A stretch of 64,000 nucleotides of DNA, taken from Fen-671 sp963794745. Lineage in GTDB: Bacteria > Actinomycetota > Acidimicrobiia > Acidimicrobiales > Palsa-688. This document shows, in pieces, positions 17,317-25,832 of the stretch (position 1 is the stretch's first letter; each line of letters starts with the position of its first letter). Where the stretch lies: positions 868,001 through 932,000 of the forward strand of contig CAWCEZ010000010.1 of assembly GCA_963794745.1 (NCBI GenBank), given 5' to 3'. The notes under the pieces were generated by a model, which was not told the DNA's origin, ran no database searches, and saw only the letters and a list, made by a program, of their open reading frames with translations. Position numbers and translations under genes: made by a program.

Positions 17317-18408
17317 TCACCCGAGTGCCTCTGCCACTAGCTGGTGGACTTGGGCCCTGACCGCCGCTTGCTCCTCGAGGCGGCGGTGAGGGTGGATGCT
17401 GTTGGTGAGCAGCACGACCGCGACGCCCATGGACGGTGCGACCAGCAGTGAGGTACCCGTGAAACCGGTGTGCCATATCGTGCGCTCTGGCCACTGCCCC
17501 CATCCGCGGGGCTGGAGCCGCCAGCCGGTCCCCCGTACGTCTTCACCATGCCCTGCCTGATGCTCGCTCATCAGGCTTACCGATCCCGCGGAGAGCACCC
17601 CCGCCAGCTCCGGTACCAGTAGGACTTGGACATAACGGGCCAGGTCGCCAAGGGGGGCGAACAGCCCGGCATGGCCAGCCACACCGCCCAAGGCGTACGC
17701 ATTGCCGTCATGCACCTCGCCCCAGACCAGGCCGGGGGTAGAACGCTGGTCACCATCGAGCTCGGTTGCAGCACAGAGCCTTCGTTCAGCCTCGGGGGGC
17801 CGGAAGCGTGTTCGCGCGAGCCCGAGAGGGCCTGCTACCTCGGAGTCGAAGACAGCATCGAGGTCTTGGTCGAAACAGGCTTCCAGCACCCAGCCGAGGA
17901 GCATGTAGCTGAGGTCCGAGTAGAGGACCTCGGTACCGGGCTTGGCCCCGACAGCCTCGGCTAAAACCGCCGTTTGGATCTCGGGTCGCCCCTTGGAGGT
18001 CTTGAAGAACGGCCGGTGGTCGATGAGCCCTGAGGTGTGAGTGAGCAGGTGCCATACGGTCGTGGCCTTCTCGGGGTACTCGGGGAGCCACTTGGCGACC
18101 GGGTCGTCGAGGCTCAACGTGCCGCGCTGGCGGGCGAGGAGGCTCAAAGTGACCGTGCAGACCATCTTGGTGAGCGAGGCGAGGTCGTACAACGTCCCGG
18201 GAGCCGCCGGCACCATCTTCCCATAGGTGCAGGCGTAACCGCCGACTGCTTCGAGGGCGGCACCTTCGCCATCGACGATGGCCAGGGACACGCTCGGGGG
18301 GAAGCCGTCGGAGACTAGGCCGGTCAGGTAAGCACGCAGGCTGTCAAGCACAGCCGGCTTGGCGAACGAGCCGCCTCGGTGGACCTCGAAAGAGAGCTGG
18401 CCGGCCAT
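17317..18408 (-). CDS. Beta-lactamase-fold serine hydrolase (possible AmiE-like muropeptide amidase)
   Basis: A 363-aa class C beta-lactamase/PF00144-type protein. The nucleophile motif is SLTK (Ser78, Lys81), the second motif YSD at 163-165 stands where YxN is usual, and the third is HTG in IWHTGFTGTS. No signal peptide is seen, so it is predicted to be cytoplasmic. In Bacillus the murein recycling operon has a beta-lactamase-fold N-acetylmuramyl-L-alanine amidase (AmiE) next to murQ. The same pairing here, with 8 bp to the regulator gene and 88 bp to murQ-nagA, suggests release of peptide from imported muropeptides. This is inference; an esterase or DD-peptidase cannot be excluded. Confidence 0.82.
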   Translation of the reverse strand: MAGQLSFEVHRGGSFAKPAVLDSLRAYLTGLVSDGFPPSVSLAIVDGEGAALEAVGGYACTYGKMVPAAPGTLYDLASLTKMVCTVTLSLLARQRGTLSLDDPVAKWLPEYPEKATTVWHLLTHTSGLIDHRPFFKTSKGRPEIQTAVLAEAVGAKPGTEVLYSDLSYMLLGWVLEACFDQDLDAVFDSEVAGPLGLARTRFRPPEAERRLCAATELDGDQRSTPGLVWGEVHDGNAYALGGVAGHAGLFAPLGDLARYVQVLLVPELAGVLSAGSVSLMSEHQAGHGEDVRGTGWRLQPRGWGQWPERTIWHTGFTGTSLLVAPSMGVAVVLLTNSIHPHRRLEEQAAVRAQVHQLVAEALG

Positions 18409-18416
18409 GGAGCGCC

Positions 18417-19802
18417 TCAGCCAGCGCCGGGCGAGCCAACTCCGGGCGGACCTGCCGCAGAAGACCCTGCGCCGGGCGGACCAGGGGCGGCGAGGCCGGC
18501 AGGAGCGGGGCCGCGGCGAAGGCGGATTTCCTGGGCGCCGTACTCGGGCTCGACTCGACGAGCTCCGTCAGGGACGAAGCCGAAAGAGGAATAGAGGCTC
18601 TGCGCAACGTGGTTCTGCTCGAAAACCCACAAGGTGACGGTGTTGAGCCCCCGCTCGGACAGGAGCTGGAGATCGTGGTCGATGAGCGCTTTACCGATCC
18701 CCCGGCCGCCCATGGACGGTGCAACGTAGAGCGAGTAGATGTGGCCACGCCGGCTGTCGAGAGGGTCCTCGCCATGGCGGGAGAAGGCCACGATGTCGCC
18801 ATCGATCGACTCCACGAGCCACGTCGTCGGGCCCTTGGACGATGTGAGGTTCCGCAACCAGTCGGCTATTTCCTCCTCGTCGAGCGCGTCGAGGACCGGT
18901 TGTTCCACGATCCCCGGGTAGCCGACGCGCCACGCCGTGACAAAGACACGGGCTAGACCGTCAGAGTCGCCAGCTGTCGCAAGGCGCAGGCGTGTTTGGG
19001 GTGGGAGCCGAGCCTCGGTAGCTGCCGGCGGCTGCAGGCGGGTCCGGAACCGGAAACGGTCGGCACGGTAATGGGAACGGACGAACTCGATTGGTCGTCC
19101 GATGGGGTCGAAGCTCTGCCGGCAGAGCAGCAGCAACGGCCCGCCGCTGGTGACTCCCAGCAAGGAGGCCTCGCGTTCGGGGGCGACGACTGCCTCGATG
19201 GTCTCCTCGGCCCACGCCAGCTCGACGCCATAGCGGGCACGCAACAACTGGTACAACGATTGGGACTCGCCGAGAAGAGCGGCGACATCGTCAAATCGCC
19301 GGGCATCGAGGTACAGCATTTCGACTGCCACCGGCTCACCGTCGGCCATGCGTACTCGCTCGATCTGGAGGACCTCGTCTCCCTCGCCCAGCGCCAGCAT
19401 GGCGGCGACCTCATCGCCCGCCGGGGCCCGCCCAACGCCGATCAGGCGGGACGTAGGCTCCATGCCCCGGGAGCGGATGTGCTCGCTGTGGCTGGTGAGC
19501 TCAAGCAAGTGGTCCATTTTCGACTTGGCCACGAAGGTACCCCGTCCCTGATGACGGTGGACCCGCTGCTCGGCTTCGAGACGGTCCAGCGCCTGGCGTA
19601 CCGTCCCCCGCGACACTCCGAAGCGCTCGCTCAGCTCGCGTTCAGTCGGCATGCCCGCGCCGGCAGGCAGCTCGCGGATCAGCGTTACGAGCGCGTCGCG
19701 AACCGCTTGGTGCTTGGCCTGGACGGGCCCGTCCGGCAGCTCTAGCACTGGTCGGTGCGCTCTATCGGTGCTCACCCCGTACCGGTCCCTTCCCGTCACC
19801 AT
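18417..19802 (-). CDS. GntR/HutC-type regulator fused to a GNAT acetyltransferase
   Basis: A 461-aa three-domain protein. Residues about 27-95 are a GntR winged helix (MPTERELSERFGVSRGTVRQ). Residues 105-250 are a UTRA ligand domain of the HutC/NagR/DasR type (LQIERVRMADGEPVAVE). Residues about 275-425 are a GNAT domain with the acetyl-CoA loop GGRGIGKAL and the FEQNHVAQSLYSSFGF helix. A Pro/Gly/Ala tail closes it. UTRA regulators of amino-sugar operons sense sugar phosphates such as GlcNAc-6P; here the ligand is probably GlcNAc-6P or MurNAc-6P. The GNAT part is unusual and may acetylate a recycling intermediate. It probably represses its own operon and the divergent importer. Confidence 0.88.
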   Translation of the reverse strand: MVTGRDRYGVSTDRAHRPVLELPDGPVQAKHQAVRDALVTLIRELPAGAGMPTERELSERFGVSRGTVRQALDRLEAEQRVHRHQGRGTFVAKSKMDHLLELTSHSEHIRSRGMEPTSRLIGVGRAPAGDEVAAMLALGEGDEVLQIERVRMADGEPVAVEMLYLDARRFDDVAALLGESQSLYQLLRARYGVELAWAEETIEAVVAPEREASLLGVTSGGPLLLLCRQSFDPIGRPIEFVRSHYRADRFRFRTRLQPPAATEARLPPQTRLRLATAGDSDGLARVFVTAWRVGYPGIVEQPVLDALDEEEIADWLRNLTSSKGPTTWLVESIDGDIVAFSRHGEDPLDSRRGHIYSLYVAPSMGGRGIGKALIDHDLQLLSERGLNTVTLWVFEQNHVAQSLYSSFGFVPDGARRVEPEYGAQEIRLRRGPAPAGLAAPGPPGAGSSAAGPPGVGSPGAG

Positions 19803-19865
19803 CAGTTGAAAACGGCCCGAGCCCTCTCAGTCGCGAGCAGTCCGGGCGGCCACCACCCTCCCAGT

Positions 19866-19899
19866 ATTGGATCATACCAATCATCAAAGGTCCTATCAA
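19866..19899 (-). promoter_or_regulatory. Promoter of the GntR-GNAT operon with overlapping operator 1
   Basis: Read on the minus strand, TTGATA (19899-19894) and TATGAT (19876-19871) are separated by exactly 17 bases, a good sigma-70-type promoter 60-70 bp before the regulator start. The inverted repeat ATTGG-N6-CCAAT (19866-19881) covers the -10 box. Its TGG-N6-CCA core has the same geometry as the DasR-type site TGGTCTAGACCA. Confidence 0.6.
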
Positions 19900-19994
19900 T
19901 ACTTTCCGTAATTGCCGCAAATACTATCTATCGTCCCTTTCGGGCATTCCGGCAGCAGCAGGCATTCGGAGGGATGCTGGCCCTAGCCAAGCAT

Positions 19995-20025
19995 ATTTGA
20001 CCGGACCAATATGCAGTGGTATAAA
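19995..20025 (+). promoter_or_regulatory. Promoter of the ABC importer operon with overlapping operator 2
   Basis: TTGACC (19997-20002) and TATAAA (20020-20025) are spaced by 17 bases. The 16-mer at 19995-20010 matches operator 1, read on the other strand, at 12 of 16 positions and covers the -35 box. This supports repression of both divergent units by the same regulator. Confidence 0.6.
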
Positions 20026-20073
20026 GTCGAGCTGTTCGCGCCTTGGTGGTGCGACTCGGATCGGAGGTGTCCA

Positions 20074-21652
20074 ATGGTCGTTGACAGAGGTCCCGTCCGG
20101 GCAAGACGGCGCGGCATCAGAAGTAGCCGGAGCGCCGCCGCGCTGAGCCATGAGTGCCAGCCTGCTCGTCGGGCTGGGGATTCTGGTGCCCAGCCAAGTT
20201 GCCGGAGCCCAGTCGTCCGGTTCGACCCTGGTCGTTGCCGACACGTCCAGTGTCCAGAAACTCGACCCGGACGTAGTCACCAACTTCTTGGACTTCCAGG
20301 CGCTGGGGCTGATCTACGACCAGCTCGTCCAGTACAACGGCAGTCTTCAGCTCGTGCCCGACCTGGCCACCAAGTGGGTGTACAGCGACGGCAACCGGCT
20401 CCTCACCTTCCAGCTCCGCCACGGGGTGACATTCGACGACGGGACCACGTTCACGTCGGCCAATGTCGTGGCGTCGCTGAACCGTGCATTGGCGCCGAAG
20501 ACCGGCGACGCATCCGCTTCGTACCTGGCCAACGTCAAAAAGATCGTGGCGACCGGCCCCTACAGCGTGCAGTTCCAGCTGAGCCAGCCGGACACGTCGA
20601 TCCTGGACGGGCTTACATCGGTCAACCTGTCGATGCTGTCGACCAAGGCGATAACGGCTGGCACAGTTGCCAAGACGCCGGACGGCACCGGCCCGTTCGA
20701 GTACTCGAGCTGGAGCCCCGGCAACACGTTCGTCATAAAGGCAAACCCCAGTTACTGGGGCGGCAAGGTGAAGATCGCCTCGGTCAAGATCGAGACCATC
20801 TCGTCCGAGCAGTCGATCGCTTCTGCAGTCGAGGCCCATACCGTCCAGATCGGGTTGCTGACTGAACCTCAGGTGGCCAAGAGCCTTCCCTCGTCTGTGA
20901 CAAAAGAGAAGGTGCTCGACCTCACTTACCGGGCCCTCCAGCTCCAGGACAAGACCGGGCCGCTGGCAAATGTCGACAACCGTCTAGCCATCGCCTGCGC
21001 AGTCAACCGCCAGGAGGTACTGGAGGACTCGGTGTTCGGCGCCGGTCAGGTCGTCGGCCCGGTACCGCTCGGCGAGTTCGCGTCGAACCCGGTCTCGTCT
21101 GTGTGCCCAACGCCCAACATCGCGACGGCCAAGAGCTACCTGCAAAAGGCCGGCGACGCCAGCGGGTTCTCCTTCACAGCCATTACATCGACCGATCTTG
21201 ACCCCACGAGCGCCGCGCAAGCCACGGTGGTCCAGGGAGACCTTGCTCAAGCCGGGATCAAGATGAACATCCAGAACCTGGCCAGTGACGCCTATATCCA
21301 GGACTGGCTGAAAGGCAAGTTCCAGGGGGCGTTCGCGTGGAACGGCGCTGACCCCGACCCCTACACCATGTACGGGCGGTATTTCGGTACGGGCGCCAAC
21401 CTGGGGGTCCCGGCCGGATATAGCTCGCCACAACTCCAAAAGCTGCTGACCGAGGGCGACGTCGCCACAAGCCTGGCCAGCCGAAAGATGATCTGGTCTG
21501 AGCTGTCCAAGAACCTGACTTCGAACGCAGTTTGGATCTGGCTGTTCACTGCATATGACTACGCAGCGGTGGCATCCTCTGTCCACGGTTTCTCTTTGCA
21601 CGCCACCAACACGACCTCCCTCGACAGCCTGACCTCAGCCACGTTCTCCTAG
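20074..21652 (+). CDS. Family 5 (peptide/muropeptide-type) ABC substrate-binding protein; signal peptide split by a 1-nt shift
   Basis: The main frame (from 20150) encodes a DppA/OppA-type binding protein: LDPDVVTNFLDFQALGLIYD, LTFQLRHGVTFDDGTTFTSANVV and FEYSSWSPGNTFVIKANPSYWGG. It ends with FTAYDYAAVASSVHGFSLH. A well-placed GGAGG lies before the ATG at 20074, whose frame gives the basic n-region RARRRGIRSSRS. The hydrophobic core SASLLVGLGILVPSQVAGA is in the main frame. Joining the two near 20149 with one base fewer makes a perfect signal peptide. It feeds the permeases encoded downstream; its place among MurQ, NagA and AnmK suggests cell-wall peptides or muropeptides as ligand. Confidence 0.85.
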
Positions 21653-21757
21653 GGCCTAGGAGCCACCACGTTCGTGCCCACGAAGGGGCCTTGCCGATGG
21701 GTAGCCTGTCGGTGAGGCCTCTTGGGCCGTTACCCGGATGGTGCTGAGGACCGTCTT

Positions 21758-22711
21758 GTGCTGACGAACGTGGCCCGCCGGCTGCTCAACATGCTGGTGA
21801 CCCTGCTCGGGGTCTCGGTCATCGTGTTCTTGGTGCTCCGTCTCCTGCCGGGCAACGCCGTCACGGCGCAGATGGGGGTCAGCGCCGGCTTGCTGAGCCA
21901 CGCACAGACTGTCGCTCTCGACCACTACTACGGGGTAGGCAAGCCGTTCTTCGAGCAGTACGGGTCGTGGTTGGGCTCGCTGTTCACTGGCAACCTCGGA
22001 ATTTCGCTGTCGTCGCGAACCTCGGTGGTCTCACTCATCGGCACGGCTTTGCCTGTCACTTTGGAGCTTGCTGTCGCCTCGTTGCTCATCGGCGAGATAA
22101 TCGGCGTCGGGTTCGGCGTCTTTGGCGCCTTGCGGCCACGCCATGCGGTGGACAATATCGGCCAGGGCGTCGCGGTTATCGGCTTGGGTGTGCCAAGTTT
22201 CGTGATCGGCACCGCCCTCGTCACCGTTATGGCGTCGGCGTTCCAGTACTTCCCGTCCTCGGAGGGCTTCGCCAACTTTTTCCAGGATCCATGGCTCAAC
22301 GTGCAACAGATTTTCTTCCCCGCCCTGACCCTCGGCTTGAGCATCGGGGCGGCGATAATGCGTACGACGCGCGCCGCCATGCTCGAAGTCACCGGCCTGA
22401 ACTATGCCCGCACCGCAAAGGGAAAAGGCCTCTCGAAGCGCTCAGTGACTTGGAAGCACCTGTTCCTGGGGGCTCTCGTGCCAGTGACGACGATGTCGGG
22501 GATCCAGCTCGGCTACTTGTTAGGCGGCACCGTCGTCGTCGAGCAGATCTTCGTGCTCCCCGGACTTGGCCGGCTCCTGATCATGTCGATCAACAATAGG
22601 GATTTTCCTGTTGTCCAGAGCGTGATCCTCATATTCGCGGCGGGCTTCGTCATAGTGAACATGCTCACCGACGTGCTTTACACGATCATCGACCCCAGGA
22701 CGCGCGCCTGA
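21758..22711 (+). CDS. Peptide-type ABC transporter permease (DppB-like)
   Basis: A 317-aa permease of the DppB/OppB family with six predicted helices. The N-terminal ARRLLNMLVTLLGVSVIVF helix is followed by RLLPGNAV, the membrane core, and the EAA loop LNYARTAKGKGLSKRSV that contacts the ATPases. The C-terminal LPGLGRLLIMSINNRDFPVV is diagnostic. I chose GTG 21758 with TGAGGA seven bases upstream over a TTG at 21722 because the first helix begins at once. The TGA overlaps the ATG of the next permease, so the two halves of the channel are translationally coupled. Confidence 0.9.
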   Translation: MLTNVARRLLNMLVTLLGVSVIVFLVLRLLPGNAVTAQMGVSAGLLSHAQTVALDHYYGVGKPFFEQYGSWLGSLFTGNLGISLSSRTSVVSLIGTALPVTLELAVASLLIGEIIGVGFGVFGALRPRHAVDNIGQGVAVIGLGVPSFVIGTALVTVMASAFQYFPSSEGFANFFQDPWLNVQQIFFPALTLGLSIGAAIMRTTRAAMLEVTGLNYARTAKGKGLSKRSVTWKHLFLGALVPVTTMSGIQLGYLLGGTVVVEQIFVLPGLGRLLIMSINNRDFPVVQSVILIFAAGFVIVNMLTDVLYTIIDPRTRA

Positions 22712-23602
22712 TGGCCCTGGTCGACCCGAGCGTGGCTGTCCCGAAGCTGGAGCGCCCTCAGCGCCGTTCACTGCTGGCCAGCTTGTGGGCCAACCCGAGC
22801 GGACGGGTCGGTTGTGTACTGGCCGCTATCGTTGTCCTGGCAGCTATTTGCGGCGCAGTTGGCTTGACGCCTTACCCGGCGCAGTCGCAAAACCCGGTAG
22901 CCAATCTTAAAGCTCCCTCTTTCGCTCACCTGCTGGGCACCGACCAGTTCGGCCGGGACATGTTCTCGCTCGTGCTCCAGGGTCTTTACGTTTCGCTCAA
23001 GATCTCCTGCGTGGCCGTCGCCATCGCGGGTGTCCTCGGGACACTGGCCGGGATAGTGGCCGGCTACTTGGGCCGTTGGGTCTCGGCGGTAATAATGCGC
23101 ACGACAGACATGCTTTTTGCCATACCCGCCATCCTGCTGGCACTGGCGATCGTCACTGCCCTCGGGGCAGGCTGGCTCAACAGTGCCCTGGCGATCGGCG
23201 TTGGTTATATCCCGATATTCGTCCGCGTGGTGCGCGGCCCGTGCTGGCGCTACGCGATGCGGGGTACGTCCGGGCAGGCCGGGTGCTCGGGTTCTCGCCT
23301 GCTCGCCTGCTTTTCCGCCACATCCTCCCAAACGTCGCCGGAGTGGTCGCTGTGCAAACCAGCCTTGCGCTGGCATGGGCGGTGCTTGCCGAGGCGACCC
23401 TTAGTTTCCTCGGCCTGGGCCGCCCGCGCCGACCGCGTCACTGGGAGAAATGGTTTACAACTCGACGTCGCAGTCGCTGGCAGCTACGGCGTGGTGGACA
23501 CTGGCTGGGCCGTCACTGGCGGTCGTTATTGCAGTTATCGGGTTCAATTTCTTAGGCGACGGCTTGCGCGACGCCATCGACCCCAGGGGGCGCACTCGTT
23601 GA
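22711..23602 (+). pseudogene. Peptide-type ABC transporter permease (DppC-like), two frame interruptions
   Basis: The first frame gives a normal DppC N-terminus and membrane part (LLGTDQFGRDMFSLVLQGLY, GYLGRWVSAVIMRTTDMLFA) up to IFVRVVRGP near 23240. The EAA region continues in the next frame (LALRDAGYVRAGRVLGFSPA, ILPNVAGVVAVQTSLALAW, LSFLGLG). From about 23418 the end lies in the third frame (PPAPTASLGEMVYNS, then FNFLGDGLRDAIDPRGRTR and stop). All parts of the protein are present and well conserved. Either the gene is recently broken or two bases are missing in the assembly, both next to C/G runs. The surrounding intact operon favours sequencing error. Confidence 0.8.
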
Positions 23603-23612
23603 GGAGGCCGAA

Positions 23613-24806
23613 CTGAGAGTTATCGGTATGATCTCAGGCACATCGTTCGACGCGGTTGAGGCGTTGCTCGTGGACCTGGAGCTCGATGGAGAGGTACTTG
23701 TTTGCGACCTAGTAGAGCACCGCTCGGTCCCCTATCCGAGCGCCGTCGGCGAGGCGATCTCGGCGGTACTGCCGCCGGCCGCTTCGACGATCGAACAAGT
23801 TTGCCGATTGGACGTAGAAATAGGCCAGTTCTTTGCAACGGTGGCTAAGGAACTTGTCGACCGCCACGGCCCGGTCGACGTTGTGTGCTCGCACGGCCAG
23901 ACCGTCTACCACTGGGTCGAGGGCGACGTTGCCAGAGGGACCTTGCAGCTCGGCGAGCCCGCCTGGACCGCCGAGCTAACTGGTGCCGCTGTCGTCAGTG
24001 ATGTCCGCAACCGCGACATCACCTGCGGCGGCCACGGCGCCCCCCTTGCCAGCATCCTTGACGTGTTATTGCTGGGCTCGCACCCGACAGCTACTTCGGG
24101 GTCCCTCAACCTCGGCGGGATCGCCAACGTCACCGTTGTTGGGCCGGAGCGGCCCCCGATTGCCTTCGACATCGGCCCGGCCAACGCGTTGATGGACGTG
24201 TTCGTGAACGTCCTGACCGACGGCGAGGCGAGCTTTGACCGTGACGGCGAGTTGGCCGCCCGTGGCCGCCCGGACAAGTACCTGGTCGACCGCTTGTTGG
24301 ACGACCCGTATTTTTCGTTGCCGCCTCCCAAGTCCACGGGCAAGGAGTATTTCAATTTCGCCTACGTGTCCAGCCGGATGCCCGAGCGCCGGGACATATC
24401 CGGCGAAGACCTCTTGGCCTCGCTCACCGTAGCCAGCGCGGAAATGGTCGCTATGGCCCTGCGCCCCTTCCACCTCGACGAGCTCGTCGTCGCCGGCGGC
24501 GGCACGCGCAACCCCACGCTGATGGCCGAGCTGGAGGCCCGTCTGCCCGGTGTCCCCGTGCGCAGGATCGACGACCTTGGCGTACCCGAAGCGGCCAAGG
24601 AGGCGCTGGTGTTCGCAGTGATCGGGTTCCTGACGATTTGCGGCATCCCTGCCACCATCCCTTCGTGTACTGGTGCGGCGAAACCCAGCGTGCTCGGCTC
24701 GATAACTCCGGGCGCTGGGCCGCTACCAATCCCCCCGGCCCGCCCCGGAAGCTCCGGCATTACCCCGACGCGGCTTGTGGTCCGCACTCCTCTGCCCACC
24801 AAATGA
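23613..24806 (+). CDS. anmK: Anhydro-N-acetylmuramic acid kinase, CTG start
   Basis: AnmK is recognised by the ATP-binding GMISGTSFDAVEALLV (usual SGTSxDGxD), CSHGQTVYHW, VVSDVRNRDITCGGHGAPL, LNLGGIANVTVV and DIGPANALMD with the catalytic Asp. KSTGKEYFNF and VVAGGGTRNPTLMAEL complete it. It phosphorylates 1,6-anhydro-MurNAc to MurNAc-6P, the substrate of MurQ encoded across the divergent promoter. Family N-termini read RVIGMISGTS, which fits a CTG at 23613 with GAGGAGG five bases upstream; the first ATG (23628) would cut the first strand. The C-terminus is about 35 residues longer than usual and Pro-rich. It lies between the permease and ATPase genes of the importer. Confidence 0.92.
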   Translation: MRVIGMISGTSFDAVEALLVDLELDGEVLVCDLVEHRSVPYPSAVGEAISAVLPPAASTIEQVCRLDVEIGQFFATVAKELVDRHGPVDVVCSHGQTVYHWVEGDVARGTLQLGEPAWTAELTGAAVVSDVRNRDITCGGHGAPLASILDVLLLGSHPTATSGSLNLGGIANVTVVGPERPPIAFDIGPANALMDVFVNVLTDGEASFDRDGELAARGRPDKYLVDRLLDDPYFSLPPPKSTGKEYFNFAYVSSRMPERRDISGEDLLASLTVASAEMVAMALRPFHLDELVVAGGGTRNPTLMAELEARLPGVPVRRIDDLGVPEAAKEALVFAVIGFLTICGIPATIPSCTGAAKPSVLGSITPGAGPLPIPPARPGSSGITPTRLVVRTPLPTK

Positions 24807-24830
24807 GCGACGCCAGATGAGCGCGGCCTC

Positions 24831-25832
24831 ATGAGTGAGCAAGCGGGGGCGAGAGAGCCGCTGCTGACCCTTCGCGGTGTGCGTGTTGGCACATCGGAGC
24901 ACCATCACGACCACGAGATCGTTCGCGGGGTGGACCTGGACGTGTTCCCTGGCGAGAAGCTCGGCATCGTGGGCGAGAGCGGCTCGGGCAAGAGCCTCAC
25001 CGTACTTTCAGTGCTACGGCTGCTCCCCGACCCACCGGTGCGGTTGCTGGGCGGGACGATCACCTTCGCTGGCGAGGACCTGAGCAAGCTCGACGACAAG
25101 AGCCTGCAAAAGGTCAGGGGGGCCGAGATCGCCATGGTCTACCAGGACCCGATGACCTCGCTGAACCCGCTCCTGCGGGTGCGCACGCAGATCGTGGAAA
25201 CCCTGCGCGCCCATGGTGTCGACCGGCGCACCGCCCTGGCTCGTTGCCAGGAGGTCCTGGGCCAGGTGGGCCTCCCCGGCCCCGAGCGGGTAGGCCGGGC
25301 GTTCCCTCACGAACTTTCGGGGGGCATGGTGCAGCGGGTGATGATAGCCATCGCGCTGTCCCTTTCTCCCCGCTTGCTCATCGCCGACGAGCCGACCACG
25401 GCCCTGGACGTGACGATCCAGCAGCAGATCCTGGAGCTGGTCGAAGATATCCAGTCGCGCACGGGCATGGCCGTGGTGTGGGTCACCCACGATCTCGGGG
25501 TGGTGGCCCGCATCGTCGACAACGTGGTCGTAATGTACGCGGGCCGGGTCGTCGAACGGGCTCCGGCCCGCCGGCTTTTCGCCCGGCCGAGCCATCCCTA
25601 CACTCTCGCCCTGCTCGGCTCGCTGCCTCACGCCGGGACCGGGCACCGTCAAGCGCTCACTCAGATCGGCGGTACCCCGCCGGACCCGAGCCGGCTCGAA
25701 AGCGGCTGCCCGTTCCGGCCCAGGTGCCCGTTCCGGGTCGAGCGTTGCGCCGAGGAGGAGCCGCCCTTGCTCGATCGCGGCGATGGGTCGTTCGCTGCTT
25801 GCTGGAGGGCACCGGACGAATGGCAGAGCTGA
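24831..25832 (+). CDS. Peptide-type ABC transporter ATP-binding protein (DppD-like)
   Basis: A 333-aa ATPase with Walker A GESGSGKS, Q-loop VYQDPMTSLNPLLRV, signature LSGGMVQRV, Walker B RLLIADEPTTALD and H-loop WVTHDLGVV. The C-terminal oligopeptide-transporter tail SGCPFRPRCPFRVERC has the cysteines that often bind an iron-sulfur cluster in this subgroup. An N-terminal HHHDHE run is a small oddity. It pairs with the DppF-like ATPase whose start lies inside its 3' end, and together they power the importer assembled from the upstream binding protein and permeases. Confidence 0.92.
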   Translation: MSEQAGAREPLLTLRGVRVGTSEHHHDHEIVRGVDLDVFPGEKLGIVGESGSGKSLTVLSVLRLLPDPPVRLLGGTITFAGEDLSKLDDKSLQKVRGAEIAMVYQDPMTSLNPLLRVRTQIVETLRAHGVDRRTALARCQEVLGQVGLPGPERVGRAFPHELSGGMVQRVMIAIALSLSPRLLIADEPTTALDVTIQQQILELVEDIQSRTGMAVVWVTHDLGVVARIVDNVVVMYAGRVVERAPARRLFARPSHPYTLALLGSLPHAGTGHRQALTQIGGTPPDPSRLESGCPFRPRCPFRVERCAEEEPPLLDRGDGSFAACWRAPDEWQS

